Shown here piece after piece: positions 1 through 7,348 of a stretch of 64,000 nt of DNA. This stretch comes from Magnetospirillum sp. 15-1. Its GTDB lineage: Bacteria; Pseudomonadota; Alphaproteobacteria; Rhodospirillales; Magnetospirillaceae. Under the pieces are notes generated by a model. It made no database searches, was not told where the DNA came from, and saw only the letters and a list, made by a program, of their open reading frames with translations. Both the position numbers and the translations under genes were made by a program. Numbering within the stretch: position 1 is the stretch's first letter; each line of letters opens with the position of its first letter. Where the stretch lies: assembly GCF_900184795.1 (NCBI RefSeq), contig NZ_FXXN01000022.1:77501-141500 (forward strand). Reading direction: 5' to 3'.

Positions 1-1235
1 CCTATGTGGATCTGGAGAACGAAGGCAGCGCCCAGCCCCTGCCCGACTTGACCGACGGCGAATTGGAGGACCGCTCCCGCCGTCCGGTCGACCATATATT
101 GCAGGTGGGCGCGGGCGAGACGCTGATGAGCCTGCTGGGCCGGGCCGGCATTCCGTCGGCCGAGGCCACCCAGGTGGTCGACGCCCTGATAAAGGTGTTC
201 GATCCCCGTGACCTGAAGGCCGGGCAGAAGATCACCGTCACGTTCGACCCGTCCCCCTGGGGCTTCGGCCAGGGGCAGTTCTCCCAGGTGGGGCTGGCCG
301 CCGATCCGATCCGCGAGATCCAGGTGCGCCGCACCCCCCAGGGCGGCTTCGCCGGCCGCGAGGAGAAGCGTCAGGTCAGCCGGCAGGTGGCTCACTATTC
401 GGGCAAGATCAAGTCGAGCCTGTTCGAAAGCGCCACCGCCGCCGGTGTCCCCGCCCAGGTCATCATCAATATGATCCGCGTGCTGAGCTATGACGTCGAC
501 TTCCAGCGCGACATCCAGGCGGGCGACAGCTTCGAGGTGCTGTTCGAGGGCTGGTACGACACCAAGGGCAAGCTGGTGAAGAGCGGCGAGGTGCTCTATG
601 CCGGCCTCGACCTGTCGGGAGCCGAGGTCACCCTCTACCGCTTCGAGGACGGCTCGGGCGCCTCGGACTTCTTCAACGGCAAGGGCGAGAGCGCCAAGAA
701 GGCCCTGCTCAAGACCCCGGTGGACGGCGCCAAGATCACCTCCGGGTTCGGTTTGCGCCATCATCCCATCCTCGGCTATTCCAAGATGCACAAGGGCGTG
801 GATTTCGGCGTGCCGCCCGGCACCCCCATCATGGCGGCCGGCGATGGCGCGGTGGAGATGGCCGGCCCCAACGGCGCCTATGGCAATTACGTGCGCATCC
901 GCCACGGCAACGGCTTCGCCACCGCCTACGCCCACATGCAGCGCATCGCCCAGGGCATCCATACCGGCCGGCGCATCATGCAGGGCCAGATCATCGGCTT
1001 CGTCGGCTCCACCGGCCGCGCCACCGGCCCGCATCTGCATTACGAGGTCCTGCAGGGCAACAGCCAGGTCAACCCGCTGTCCATCAAGGTGCCCACCGGC
1101 ATCAAGCTGGCCGGGCGCGACATGGAGCGCTACCAGGGCCACAAGCGCAGCACCGACCTGCTGATGGCCCAGATTCCCTCGGGCTCCCACATCGCGCTCA
1201 ATCCCGGCAAGCCGATCCAGGCCAAGGCCAACTGA
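1..1235 (+). CDS. M23-family metallopeptidase, 5' end cut off by the window
   Basis: Murein endopeptidase of the LytM/M23 type, acting on periplasmic peptidoglycan. The reading frame is already open at base 3, so the true start and any signal peptide lie upstream; the GTG at 6 is only the first in-window start-like codon. The C-terminal part carries the zinc-site signature of active M23 enzymes: an HxxxD motif (counting from the GTG at 6, H262 and D266 in MHKGVDFG) and HxH (H343 and H345 in GPHLHYE). The long N-terminal part resembles the LysM/OapA-like regions that precede such domains. All visible metal ligands are intact, so an active enzyme is likely. Whether it is an elongation, division or recycling enzyme cannot be told from here. 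Confidence 0.88.
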   Translation, partial: YVDLENEGSAQPLPDLTDGELEDRSRRPVDHILQVGAGETLMSLLGRAGIPSAEATQVVDALIKVFDPRDLKAGQKITVTFDPSPWGFGQGQFSQVGLAADPIREIQVRRTPQGGFAGREEKRQVSRQVAHYSGKIKSSLFESATAAGVPAQVIINMIRVLSYDVDFQRDIQAGDSFEVLFEGWYDTKGKLVKSGEVLYAGLDLSGAEVTLYRFEDGSGASDFFNGKGESAKKALLKTPVDGAKITSGFGLRHHPILGYSKMHKGVDFGVPPGTPIMAAGDGAVEMAGPNGAYGNYVRIRHGNGFATAYAHMQRIAQGIHTGRRIMQGQIIGFVGSTGRATGPHLHYEVLQGNSQVNPLSIKVPTGIKLAGRDMERYQGHKRSTDLLMAQIPSGSHIALNPGKPIQAKAN

Positions 1236-1393
1236 TCACCCCGCCCGGCCGGGATCGGGCGGTCGGGTGCACGCCTTGCGCAAGCCCTCGCCCCAGCCCT
1301 CGGGCAGCCCCTATGCATCCGTGGCGGACCGTATATCGTTACCCGCCGATTTCACATATCGTCGCGGGAAGGATCGCGAGAGGGCCGACAACC

Positions 1394-2551
1394 ATGACGG
1401 AACACTTTACCGATCGCGAAGCCTTCGAAGCCATCGTCCGCACCATGCTCGAGCGCGGCGGCCAGGGCAGCTTCGGCCGCATCCATCTGGTCAGCGTGCT
1501 GCCCGACGCCGAGGGCGCCTCGTCCCTGGGCGCGGCCCTGCCCAAGGCGCTGTCCATCGCCGAGCACATCATCCAGCGCCGCCTGTCCCCCGAGGACGCC
1601 TGCGTGCCGCTGGAGCAGGGCAAGTACATGCTGGTGTTTCCCGGCCTGACCGATACCGAGGGCATGATCAAGGCCACCGCCATCTCGCGCGAGATCAAGG
1701 AGCGCCTGTTCGGCCAATCGGCCGGGCACATCAACGTCTCGGTCCAGGTGCTGCCGCTGGACCGCCTGAAGCACCGCCCGGCGGCGGCGGCGCTGCCGGC
1801 CATGGACAACGTGCTCGATACCCACGAGCGCCACGCCGCCGTCAATCTGCAGGTGGTGTTCCAGCCGGTCTGGGATGCCGCCCGTCAGGCGGTTATCGGC
1901 AACCGGACCATGACCCTGCGCCATTTCCAGGGGCACGAGCTGCTGGACGACGCCGTCCAGTTGGCGGGCGATCAGGACCCGCTGGCCCGCGAGCGCAACG
2001 CCGTCCTGCGGCATGCGGTGGCGGCGGCTCCTATCAAGTCCGGTCTGGTGGTCATGCCCCAATCCCTCAACGACCACACCATGAGCGATTACCGCGAGGT
2101 CACCGCCGATATCCGCCACCTGACCGCCTTCTGCCCCGGCGGCCTGATGGTGGAACTGAGCGGCGCGGTCAATTCCGCCAGCCGGGGACGGCTGCGCGAC
2201 GCCATCCACGCCATCCTGGCGGGGGGAGCCACGGTGGGCATCCGCATCTTCCCCGAGCCGGAGATGGCCAGATTCCTCAAGGATTGCGGGGTCAGCCATC
2301 TGTGCGTCAACGAGGCCCAGGCCAAGCAGGCGTCCTTCACCCATTCGGCGCTGTACGCCCTGCTGGCGGTGGTGGCCCACGAGGTCAAGGGAGCCGGATT
2401 GGGACTGTGCCTGTGGAACACCTCCTCGGGCCAGGACATCAAGCGGGCGGCATCCCTGGGCTTCAGTCTGTTTTCCGGCGCCCCCTTCGGCGCCAGCCGC
2501 CCCGACATGGTCCAGCCGCACGGCTGGCCGACGGACAAGGTCTTCCTGTAG
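1394..2551 (+). CDS. Cytoplasmic protein with degenerate GGDEF-like and EAL-like halves
   Basis: 385 residues, no membrane segment or signal peptide. I chose the ATG at 1394, with GAGAGGG about 12 bases upstream; the frame extends further upstream but without a better start. The C-terminal half follows the layout of an EAL phosphodiesterase: VFQPVWD matches the usual YQPIV region, VELSG the E-x-T/S-E strand, and a final ASLGFSLFSGAPFG matches the G-x-x-x-Q-G-Y/F-x-x-x-x-P region. The EAL triplet and the metal-binding acidic residues are absent. The N-terminal half contains EQGKYMLVFPG where a GGDEF protein would have GGDEFAILLP. By eye it is a catalytically dead GGDEF-EAL protein, perhaps a c-di-GMP or protein-binding effector. 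Family assignment is inference from pattern alone. Confidence 0.6.
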   Translation: MTEHFTDREAFEAIVRTMLERGGQGSFGRIHLVSVLPDAEGASSLGAALPKALSIAEHIIQRRLSPEDACVPLEQGKYMLVFPGLTDTEGMIKATAISREIKERLFGQSAGHINVSVQVLPLDRLKHRPAAAALPAMDNVLDTHERHAAVNLQVVFQPVWDAARQAVIGNRTMTLRHFQGHELLDDAVQLAGDQDPLARERNAVLRHAVAAAPIKSGLVVMPQSLNDHTMSDYREVTADIRHLTAFCPGGLMVELSGAVNSASRGRLRDAIHAILAGGATVGIRIFPEPEMARFLKDCGVSHLCVNEAQAKQASFTHSALYALLAVVAHEVKGAGLGLCLWNTSSGQDIKRAASLGFSLFSGAPFGASRPDMVQPHGWPTDKVFL

Positions 2552-2672
2552 GACATAGCGGCGGCGATGCTGCTGTGCTTCCCTGAGGCCTCCCATGCAG
2601 GGACGGCACACTCCCACCACGCCTCATTGCGATAGAATCGGAGATTTCTCAGCCAGGAGAGGAGAGCCCGAC

Positions 2673-2879
2673 ATGGAAAATCCGAACCTCGCCGTCCTGG
2701 TGGTCGGCAGCCACCTCGTCAAGGACATCCTCGAGGTGATCGCTCATCCCAAGACCCAGGACGTCCGCCATGACGCCGCCGAGGCGCCGCGCCCGGCACA
2801 CCCCATCTGCCTGGACGACGCCGGCCTGTGCGATCATTACGGCCACCGTCATCACGATGTGGACGTCGAGCGGCTCTGA
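2673..2879 (+). CDS. Small His/Asp-rich hypothetical protein
   Basis: 68 residues starting at ATG 2673, preceded by a strong purine-rich site (GGAGAGGAGAG, about 5-15 bases upstream). The frame is open further upstream, but this ribosome site decides the start. The N-terminus is hydrophobic (LAVLVVGSHLV) and the C-terminus is rich in His and Asp (HYGHRHHDVDV), which could bind metal. I recognise no family. A perfect terminator follows 24 bases after the stop, so this is a short transcription unit, possibly co-transcribed with the degenerate GGDEF-EAL gene 121 bases upstream. Confidence 0.55.
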   Translation: MENPNLAVLVVGSHLVKDILEVIAHPKTQDVRHDAAEAPRPAHPICLDDAGLCDHYGHRHHDVDVERL

Positions 2880-2902
2880 GGCCCCCGCATCCCCCGTCCC
2901 GC

Positions 2903-2937
2903 AAGTGCCGCCAACGCCGTTGGCGGCACTTTGATTT
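2903..2937 (+). terminator. Rho-independent terminator after the small His-rich gene
   Basis: Thirteen-base-pair perfect stem (AAGTGCCGCCAAC at 2903-2915 with its complement at 2919-2931), 3-base loop, followed by TGATTT. It separates the upstream unit from phaC. Confidence 0.75.
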
Positions 2938-3064
2938 GGCCCTCGTCTCACCGTTGCTGCACTGCGCAATCCGCATGTCTCGGGAGCGGAGTCCGGCGCT
3001 ATGATGCCAACTTCGGGCAGGGAGGCCCAAGCGACCTTCCGCCGGCTTCCGAAGGGAGCGGGCC

Positions 3065-4870
3065 ATGAATGAGTCCCATGCCAAACCGGCCGTGACACCC
3101 GTGGTGCCGCAGACCCGTATTCGCCTCGACGCGCCGTCGGCGGCTCCGTTTCCCATCTTCACCGAAAGCGCTGACCGGCTGGTTCACGCCATGCAGGGCC
3201 GCCTGACCAACGGCGTGTCGCCGGCCTCGATGATTCTGGCTTATCTGGACTGGCTGGTTCATCTGACCAACTCGCCGGGCAAGGTGGGCGAGTTGATTCA
3301 GAACGCCGCCGCCAAGAGCCTGCCGCTGATCCGCTATGCCCAGTCGTCCGCCTTGGGGTTGCGCGACGCCGATCCCTTCATCGAGCCCCTGGCCCATGAT
3401 CCCCGCTTCACCAGCCCCGAATGGCAGAACTTCCCGTTCGACGTCCTGCACCAGTCCTTCCTGTATGCCGAGCAATGGTGGCACTACGCCACCACCGGCG
3501 TCCGGGGCGTGTCGCGCCATCACGAGGCGGTGGTGGAATTCGCCGCCCGCCAGTTGCTGGACATGATGTCGCCCAGCAATTTCCTGATGACCAATCCCGA
3601 TGTGCTGAAGGCCACCGTGGAACAGGGCGGCCAGAATCTGGCGCGGGGCATGGAGAATTTCCTCAACCTCCTGCACCGCCAGATGGGCGGCCGCGAGGCC
3701 AAGCCGTCGCAGGACGCGTTCGTGGTCGGGCGCGACGTGGCCTGCACCCCCGGCAAGGTGGTGCTGCGCAACCGCCTGATCGAGTTGATCCAGTACTCGC
3801 CCACCACCGAGACCGTCCATCCCGAGCCGATCCTGTTCGTGCCGGCCTGGATCATGAAGTACTACATCCTCGACCTGTCGGCCTGTAACTCCATGGTCCG
3901 CTGGCTGGTGGAGCAGGGCCACACCGTCTTCATGATTTCCTGGAAGAACCCCGATGCCGAGGACCGCGACCTGGGCATGTCCGATTACCGCCGCCTGGGG
4001 GTGATGGCCGCCCTGGACGCCATTTCGGCCATCGTTCCCGATGTCGGCATCCATGCCGCCGGCTATTGCCTCGGCGGGACCCTGCTGTCCATCGCCGCCG
4101 CCGGCATGGCCAAGGACGGCGACCATCGTCTGGCCAGCATCACCTTGCTGGCGGCCCAGACCGATTTCGAGGATGCCGGCGAGATCTTGCTGTTCATCGA
4201 CGAAAGCCAGGTCACCTATCTGGAAGACATGATGTGGAACCAGGGCTATCTGGATACCAAGCAGATGGCCGGCGCGTTCCAATTACTGCGCTCCAACGAC
4301 CTGATCTGGTCCCAGATGGTCCGCCAGTATCTGCTGGGCGAGACCAGCCACGGCAACGATCTGATGGCGTGGAACGCCGACGCCACCCGCATGCCCTATC
4401 GCATGCACACCGAGTACCTTCACCGCCTGTTCCTGCGCAACGAACTGTCCAAGGGACGCTATACCGTGGACGGCAGGCCGGTGGCGCTCACCGATATCCG
4501 CGCCCCCATCTGCGCCGTCGGCACCACCAAGGACCACGTGGCGCCCTGGCAGTCGGTCTACAAGATCGGCCTGCTGACCGACACCGACGTCACCTTCATC
4601 CTGGCCAAGGGCGGCCACAACGCCGGTATCATCTCCGAGCCGGGCCATGCGGGGCGGTCCTATCAGATGTCGACCCACAAGGATCTCGACCGCTACGTCG
4701 ACGCCGACACCTGGGAACAGGTCACTCCGCGCCGCGAGGGGTCGTGGTGGCAGGCCTGGCAGGCTTGGCTGGCGGAACGCTCCGGCGCCCGGGTGGCTCC
4801 GCCACCCATGGGCGGCGAAGAAGGCGCACCGCTGATGGATGCCCCCGGTCTGTACGTGCTGATGCGATGA
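3065..4870 (+). CDS. phaC: Class I poly(3-hydroxyalkanoate) synthase
   Basis: Polymerises (R)-3-hydroxyacyl-CoA into storage polyester on the granule surface. 601 residues, the normal size for class I PhaC. The lipase-like box reads GYCLGG with the nucleophile at Cys335; the other triad members are Asp490 (in KDHVAPW) and His518 (in KGGHNAG), close to the spacing in the Cupriavidus enzyme. Start ATG at 3065 has GAAGGGAG about 9-16 bases upstream. It stands alone: no phaA, phaB, phasin or phaR is adjacent, so precursor supply must come from elsewhere. The tRNA-Pro gene converges on it with only 3 bases between. The upstream region (2938-3064) contains TTGC and GCAA arms 8 bases apart, a possible PhaR-type site, but this is weak. 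Confidence 0.96.
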   Translation: MNESHAKPAVTPVVPQTRIRLDAPSAAPFPIFTESADRLVHAMQGRLTNGVSPASMILAYLDWLVHLTNSPGKVGELIQNAAAKSLPLIRYAQSSALGLRDADPFIEPLAHDPRFTSPEWQNFPFDVLHQSFLYAEQWWHYATTGVRGVSRHHEAVVEFAARQLLDMMSPSNFLMTNPDVLKATVEQGGQNLARGMENFLNLLHRQMGGREAKPSQDAFVVGRDVACTPGKVVLRNRLIELIQYSPTTETVHPEPILFVPAWIMKYYILDLSACNSMVRWLVEQGHTVFMISWKNPDAEDRDLGMSDYRRLGVMAALDAISAIVPDVGIHAAGYCLGGTLLSIAAAGMAKDGDHRLASITLLAAQTDFEDAGEILLFIDESQVTYLEDMMWNQGYLDTKQMAGAFQLLRSNDLIWSQMVRQYLLGETSHGNDLMAWNADATRMPYRMHTEYLHRLFLRNELSKGRYTVDGRPVALTDIRAPICAVGTTKDHVAPWQSVYKIGLLTDTDVTFILAKGGHNAGIISEPGHAGRSYQMSTHKDLDRYVDADTWEQVTPRREGSWWQAWQAWLAERSGARVAPPPMGGEEGAPLMDAPGLYVLMR

Positions 4871-4873
4871 GAT

Positions 4874-4950
<77 letters not shown>

Positions 4951-4959
4951 ATGGCCGCG

Positions 4960-4987
4960 TTGTAAGGGGTTTGACGCCTGAGCGCAA
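4960..4987 (-). promoter_or_regulatory. Candidate sigma-70 promoter of tRNA-Pro
   Basis: On the minus strand TTGCGC (4987-4982), a 16-base spacer, then TTACAA (4965-4960), ending 9 bases before the mature tRNA 5' end. Inference from hexamer similarity and position. Confidence 0.45.
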
Positions 4988-4993
4988 GGCGGC

Positions 4994-5476
4994 TCAGTGT
5001 CCCCGTTCGAACATGGCCCCCCGTTCGAACATGGGATGGACGACCCGGTCGCCGGGCTTCAGGTCCAGCCGTCGGGCCGTCCCGGCGGGAAGTTCCAGCA
5101 CACCCAGCACCGGCTCGGCCGGACCGCGCGGCTGCAGGCTGCCCGGCACCGCGTATTGCTCCACATAGACCACCCGCCCGCTCCGCTCCATGAACAGCAT
5201 GTCCAGGGGGATCAGGGTGTTCTTCATCCACATGGCCACCTGACGCGGCGAGCCGAAATCGAACAGCATCCCGGAACCGGCCGGCAGCTCGCGGCGGAAC
5301 ATCAGGCCTTGCGACAATTGGTCGGGCGTCACCGCCATCTCGACGGTGAAGGCATGGTGCTTGCCGCCCTCGGCCACCACCTCGAGCCGCGAGGTGGCGA
5401 AGGTCACCGGCTCGGCCTTCGCCGCCGCCGAAACACCCAGCAGGACGAAAATCACCGCCGCGAAGGCCCGAAGCAT
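4994..5476 (-). CDS. DUF192 family secreted protein
   Basis: 160 residues with an N-terminal signal peptide (hydrophobic core AFAAVIFVLLGVSAAAKA, likely cleaved before EPVTF). The rest matches DUF192: a short beta-rich domain with QLSQGLMFRREL, MLFDFG and VAMWMKNTLIPLDMLF, the WMKNT stretch being the family hallmark. I chose the ATG at 5476 because AAGGGAG lies 6-12 bases upstream, inside the codons of the alternative start at 5494. Function in the family is not established; it is usually an exported or periplasmic stand-alone domain. Its 3' end lies next to the tRNA-Pro promoter, transcribed in the same direction. Confidence 0.85.
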   Translation of the reverse strand: MLRAFAAVIFVLLGVSAAAKAEPVTFATSRLEVVAEGGKHHAFTVEMAVTPDQLSQGLMFRRELPAGSGMLFDFGSPRQVAMWMKNTLIPLDMLFMERSGRVVYVEQYAVPGSLQPRGPAEPVLGVLELPAGTARRLDLKPGDRVVHPMFERGAMFERGH

Positions 5477-5661
5477 GGCCGTCTCCCTTGCCATTTGATG
5501 ACCCATGGTGCCTCGCCGCGCCCACGGAGGCAAGCCAGGACGAAATGCCTAGCGTCCACAACCGATGGCAGGTTGCCCGAACAGCCTTCACCCCGGCAAG
5601 GATGCGGCGCGAGCCACGGGCCATGACGACTGCAAAGGCAGGCAATTCAACGACCCGATGG

Positions 5662-5685
5662 ATTTGGGTAAAATTTTATCCAAAT
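5662..5685. promoter_or_regulatory. 24-bp near-perfect palindrome, candidate operator
   Basis: Left arm ATTTGGGTAAAA mirrors the right arm in 11 of 12 positions; the single mismatch would be a G-T pair. It lies at the start of an AT-rich island in otherwise GC-rich DNA, just upstream of two TATAGT hexamers (5697 and 5703), where it would cover the -35 region. No protein gene follows on the plus strand. Confidence 0.45.
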
Positions 5686-5696
5686 ACGTACTTAAA

Positions 5697-5958
5697 TATA
5701 GTTATAGTTAGCATGACGATTGCCGTAAATTGAGGGGGTGATTTTCCTGTTTTCAACTTACGAGTACTTTGATAGAGTCATAACCGTGAGCTGGACAGAG
5801 GTGAAAGCCTCCGAAGGCCAGAACCGGAGATACTGCCCTGGGGGGCCTTCCCGCCCATCCCCACCCTCCTTGGCAGGGAAGCGTAACCGCACAGTGTAAC
5901 GTTTCCGCTTTCTGGTCAAACGAAGGGGCGCCGGTTTTCACCGGCGCCCCTTTCATTT
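5697..5958 (+). ncRNA. Candidate small non-coding RNA locus
   Basis: From 5477 to 5991 there is no convincing protein gene: frames are short and the ATG at 5714 gives only 6 codons. Two overlapping-phase TATAGT hexamers (5697-5702, 5703-5708) could start a transcript of about 240 bases ending at the 5923-5958 terminator. Inside it, GAGG and CCTC arms form a small hairpin near 5800, and CTTCCC (5847-5852) can pair with GGGAAG (5876-5881), leaving CCTCCTT (5865-5871), an exact complement of the Shine-Dalgarno AAGGAGG, in the loop. Anti-SD loops are typical of alphaproteobacterial regulatory RNAs. No known RNA family was recognised. The terminator could instead serve the minus-strand regulator gene ending at 5992. 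Confidence 0.3.
5923..5958. terminator. Strong terminator hairpin, possibly bidirectional
   Basis: Twelve-base-pair perfect stem (AAGGGGCGCCGG at 5923-5934 with 5941-5952) and 6-base loop; TTTC follows on the plus strand. It also lies 34 bases past the stop of the FixJ-like gene on the minus strand. Confidence 0.75.
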
Positions 5959-5991
5959 GGCATCTTCAAATATTCGCCCCAAGCAAGCCGC

Positions 5992-6642
5992 TCAGGAGGC
6001 CTCCGCCTCGTCGCCATGGACCAGGCGTCCCGCTTCCTCCAGTTCCAGCACCATCCGGACCAGGGCGGACAGGCTGTCGGCGGCCATCTTCTCCATGACG
6101 CGGGCGCGATGGATCTCGACGGTGCGGACGCTGATGCCCAGTTCGACGGCGGCAGCCTTGTTGGACAAGCCCTGGGCGACCAGGACCATCACCTGATATT
6201 CGCGCGGCGTAAGGGAGCTGGCGCGCGTCTCGATACCGTCCAGACGGCCGCGCTCGACCCAGTCGCGCTCGCTGCGGGCCAGGGCCTTGCTGACCGCCGT
6301 CAGGAAGATCGCGTCGTCAAAGGGCTTCTCGATGAAATCGGTGGCGCCCTCCTTGAGGGCCTGAACCGCCATGCTGACGTCGGCATGGCCGGTGATGACG
6401 ATCAGCGGCAGGTTGATGTCGCGATCCTGCAGGATACGCAGCAGGTCCAGCCCGCTCATGCCCGGCATGCGGACATCGGCGACCACGCAGCCGGGGCCGC
6501 TGCCCTTCATTCCCTCGGCGACGAAGCTCTCGGCGTCGGGATAGGCATGCACGGCATGTCCGGCAGCCTCGAGCAGCATGCGAAGGGAATCGCGTACAGC
6601 GGGATCATCATCCACCACGTGAATCTGGGGGGCCGTCGTCAT
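5992..6642 (-). CDS. FixJ-family response regulator
   Basis: 216 residues: receiver domain at about residues 5-120 with acidic pocket DDD (11-13), phospho-acceptor Asp56 (VVADVRMPG), conserved Thr in VITGHAD and Lys in EKPFDD; then a LuxR-type helix-turn-helix at about 140-205 (LTPREYQVM, GLSNKAAAVELGISVRTVEIHRARVMEKM). It is a transcription factor activated by phosphorylation. It follows the DctR-like gene on the same strand after 103 bases, so the DctS-like kinase could be its partner too. CCAATGATTGG (6673-6683) in the gap is a short palindrome that might be an operator. Confidence 0.9.
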   Translation of the reverse strand: MTTAPQIHVVDDDPAVRDSLRMLLEAAGHAVHAYPDAESFVAEGMKGSGPGCVVADVRMPGMSGLDLLRILQDRDINLPLIVITGHADVSMAVQALKEGATDFIEKPFDDAIFLTAVSKALARSERDWVERGRLDGIETRASSLTPREYQVMVLVAQGLSNKAAAVELGISVRTVEIHRARVMEKMAADSLSALVRMVLELEEAGRLVHGDEAEAS

Positions 6643-6745
6643 GACCGACCTTTCCTCATGGAAGCAGTTGAACCAATGATTGGGCCGTCATTTCGCCCGC
6701 AGAGAAGATGAACCACGGCAGGCATCTTGTAAACCCGCAGTGACC

Positions 6746-7348
6746 TCAGCGGCGTTGGGAAAGAAGCTGGGCCAGTTCCACCGCCGTCTTCACCCCCATC
6801 TTCTCGAAAAGATGAGCCCGGTGAACTTCGACGGTGCGCATGGTTATCCCTAAATCGTCGGCGATGATCTTGTTGAGCTTGCCGGCCAGCACCTTTTCCA
6901 TCACCTGCCGCTCGCGCAGGGTCAGGTTTTCCAGGCGCTGGGCCAGCGAGGCGGCGTCGGCGTCGCTGGCCACCCGCTCGGCCTCCCAGGCCAGGGCCTC
7001 GATCACCTTGTCCACCAGTTCGTTGTCGTTGAACGGCTTCTCGACGAAGTCGCGGGCGCCCTTCTTCAGGGCCGATACCGCCATGGGCACGTCGCCGTGA
7101 CCGGTCAGGAAGATCACCGGCAGCTTGGCGCCCAACTCGCACAGGCGGTCGAACAGCTCCAGCCCGGTCATTCCCTCCATGCGGATATCCAGCACCAGAC
7201 AGCCGCTGCTGCCGGCGGCCCAGCCGGCCAGGAAGGCCTCGGCCGAGGCGAAGCATTGGGCGGTGACGCCGCGCGACTGGAACAGCCAGCCCAATGCGTC
7301 GCGAATCGCCTCGTCATCGTCGACGATATAGACCACGCCAGTGTTCAT
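6746..7348 (-). CDS. dctR: DctR-like response regulator for C4-dicarboxylate uptake
   Basis: 200 residues: receiver domain with DDD at 10-12 and phospho-acceptor Asp54 (LVLDIRMEG), then a LuxR-type helix-turn-helix (LTLRERQVM, KIIADDLGITMRTVEVHRAHLFEKMG). The ATG at 7348 overlaps the stop of the histidine kinase gene as ATGA, a mark of coupled translation. The frame stays open upstream, but this start gives a normal receiver N-terminus. By analogy with DctS/DctR of Rhodobacter it should activate the divergent dctPQM genes. It has no AAA+ domain, so it is not a sigma-54 activator. Confidence 0.85.
   Translation of the reverse strand: MNTGVVYIVDDDEAIRDALGWLFQSRGVTAQCFASAEAFLAGWAAGSSGCLVLDIRMEGMTGLELFDRLCELGAKLPVIFLTGHGDVPMAVSALKKGARDFVEKPFNDNELVDKVIEALAWEAERVASDADAASLAQRLENLTLRERQVMEKVLAGKLNKIIADDLGITMRTVEVHRAHLFEKMGVKTAVELAQLLSQRR

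Noticed and set aside
5831-5880. Resemblance to a cobalamin or SRP-type RNA
   Set aside because: Short matches such as ACTGCCC occur, but conserved core boxes and the overall fold are missing.
5753-5956. 67-codon minus-strand frame in the AT-rich island
   Set aside because: No ribosome site, no family, and it runs through the terminator stem; the palindrome and terminator suggest RNA rather than protein.
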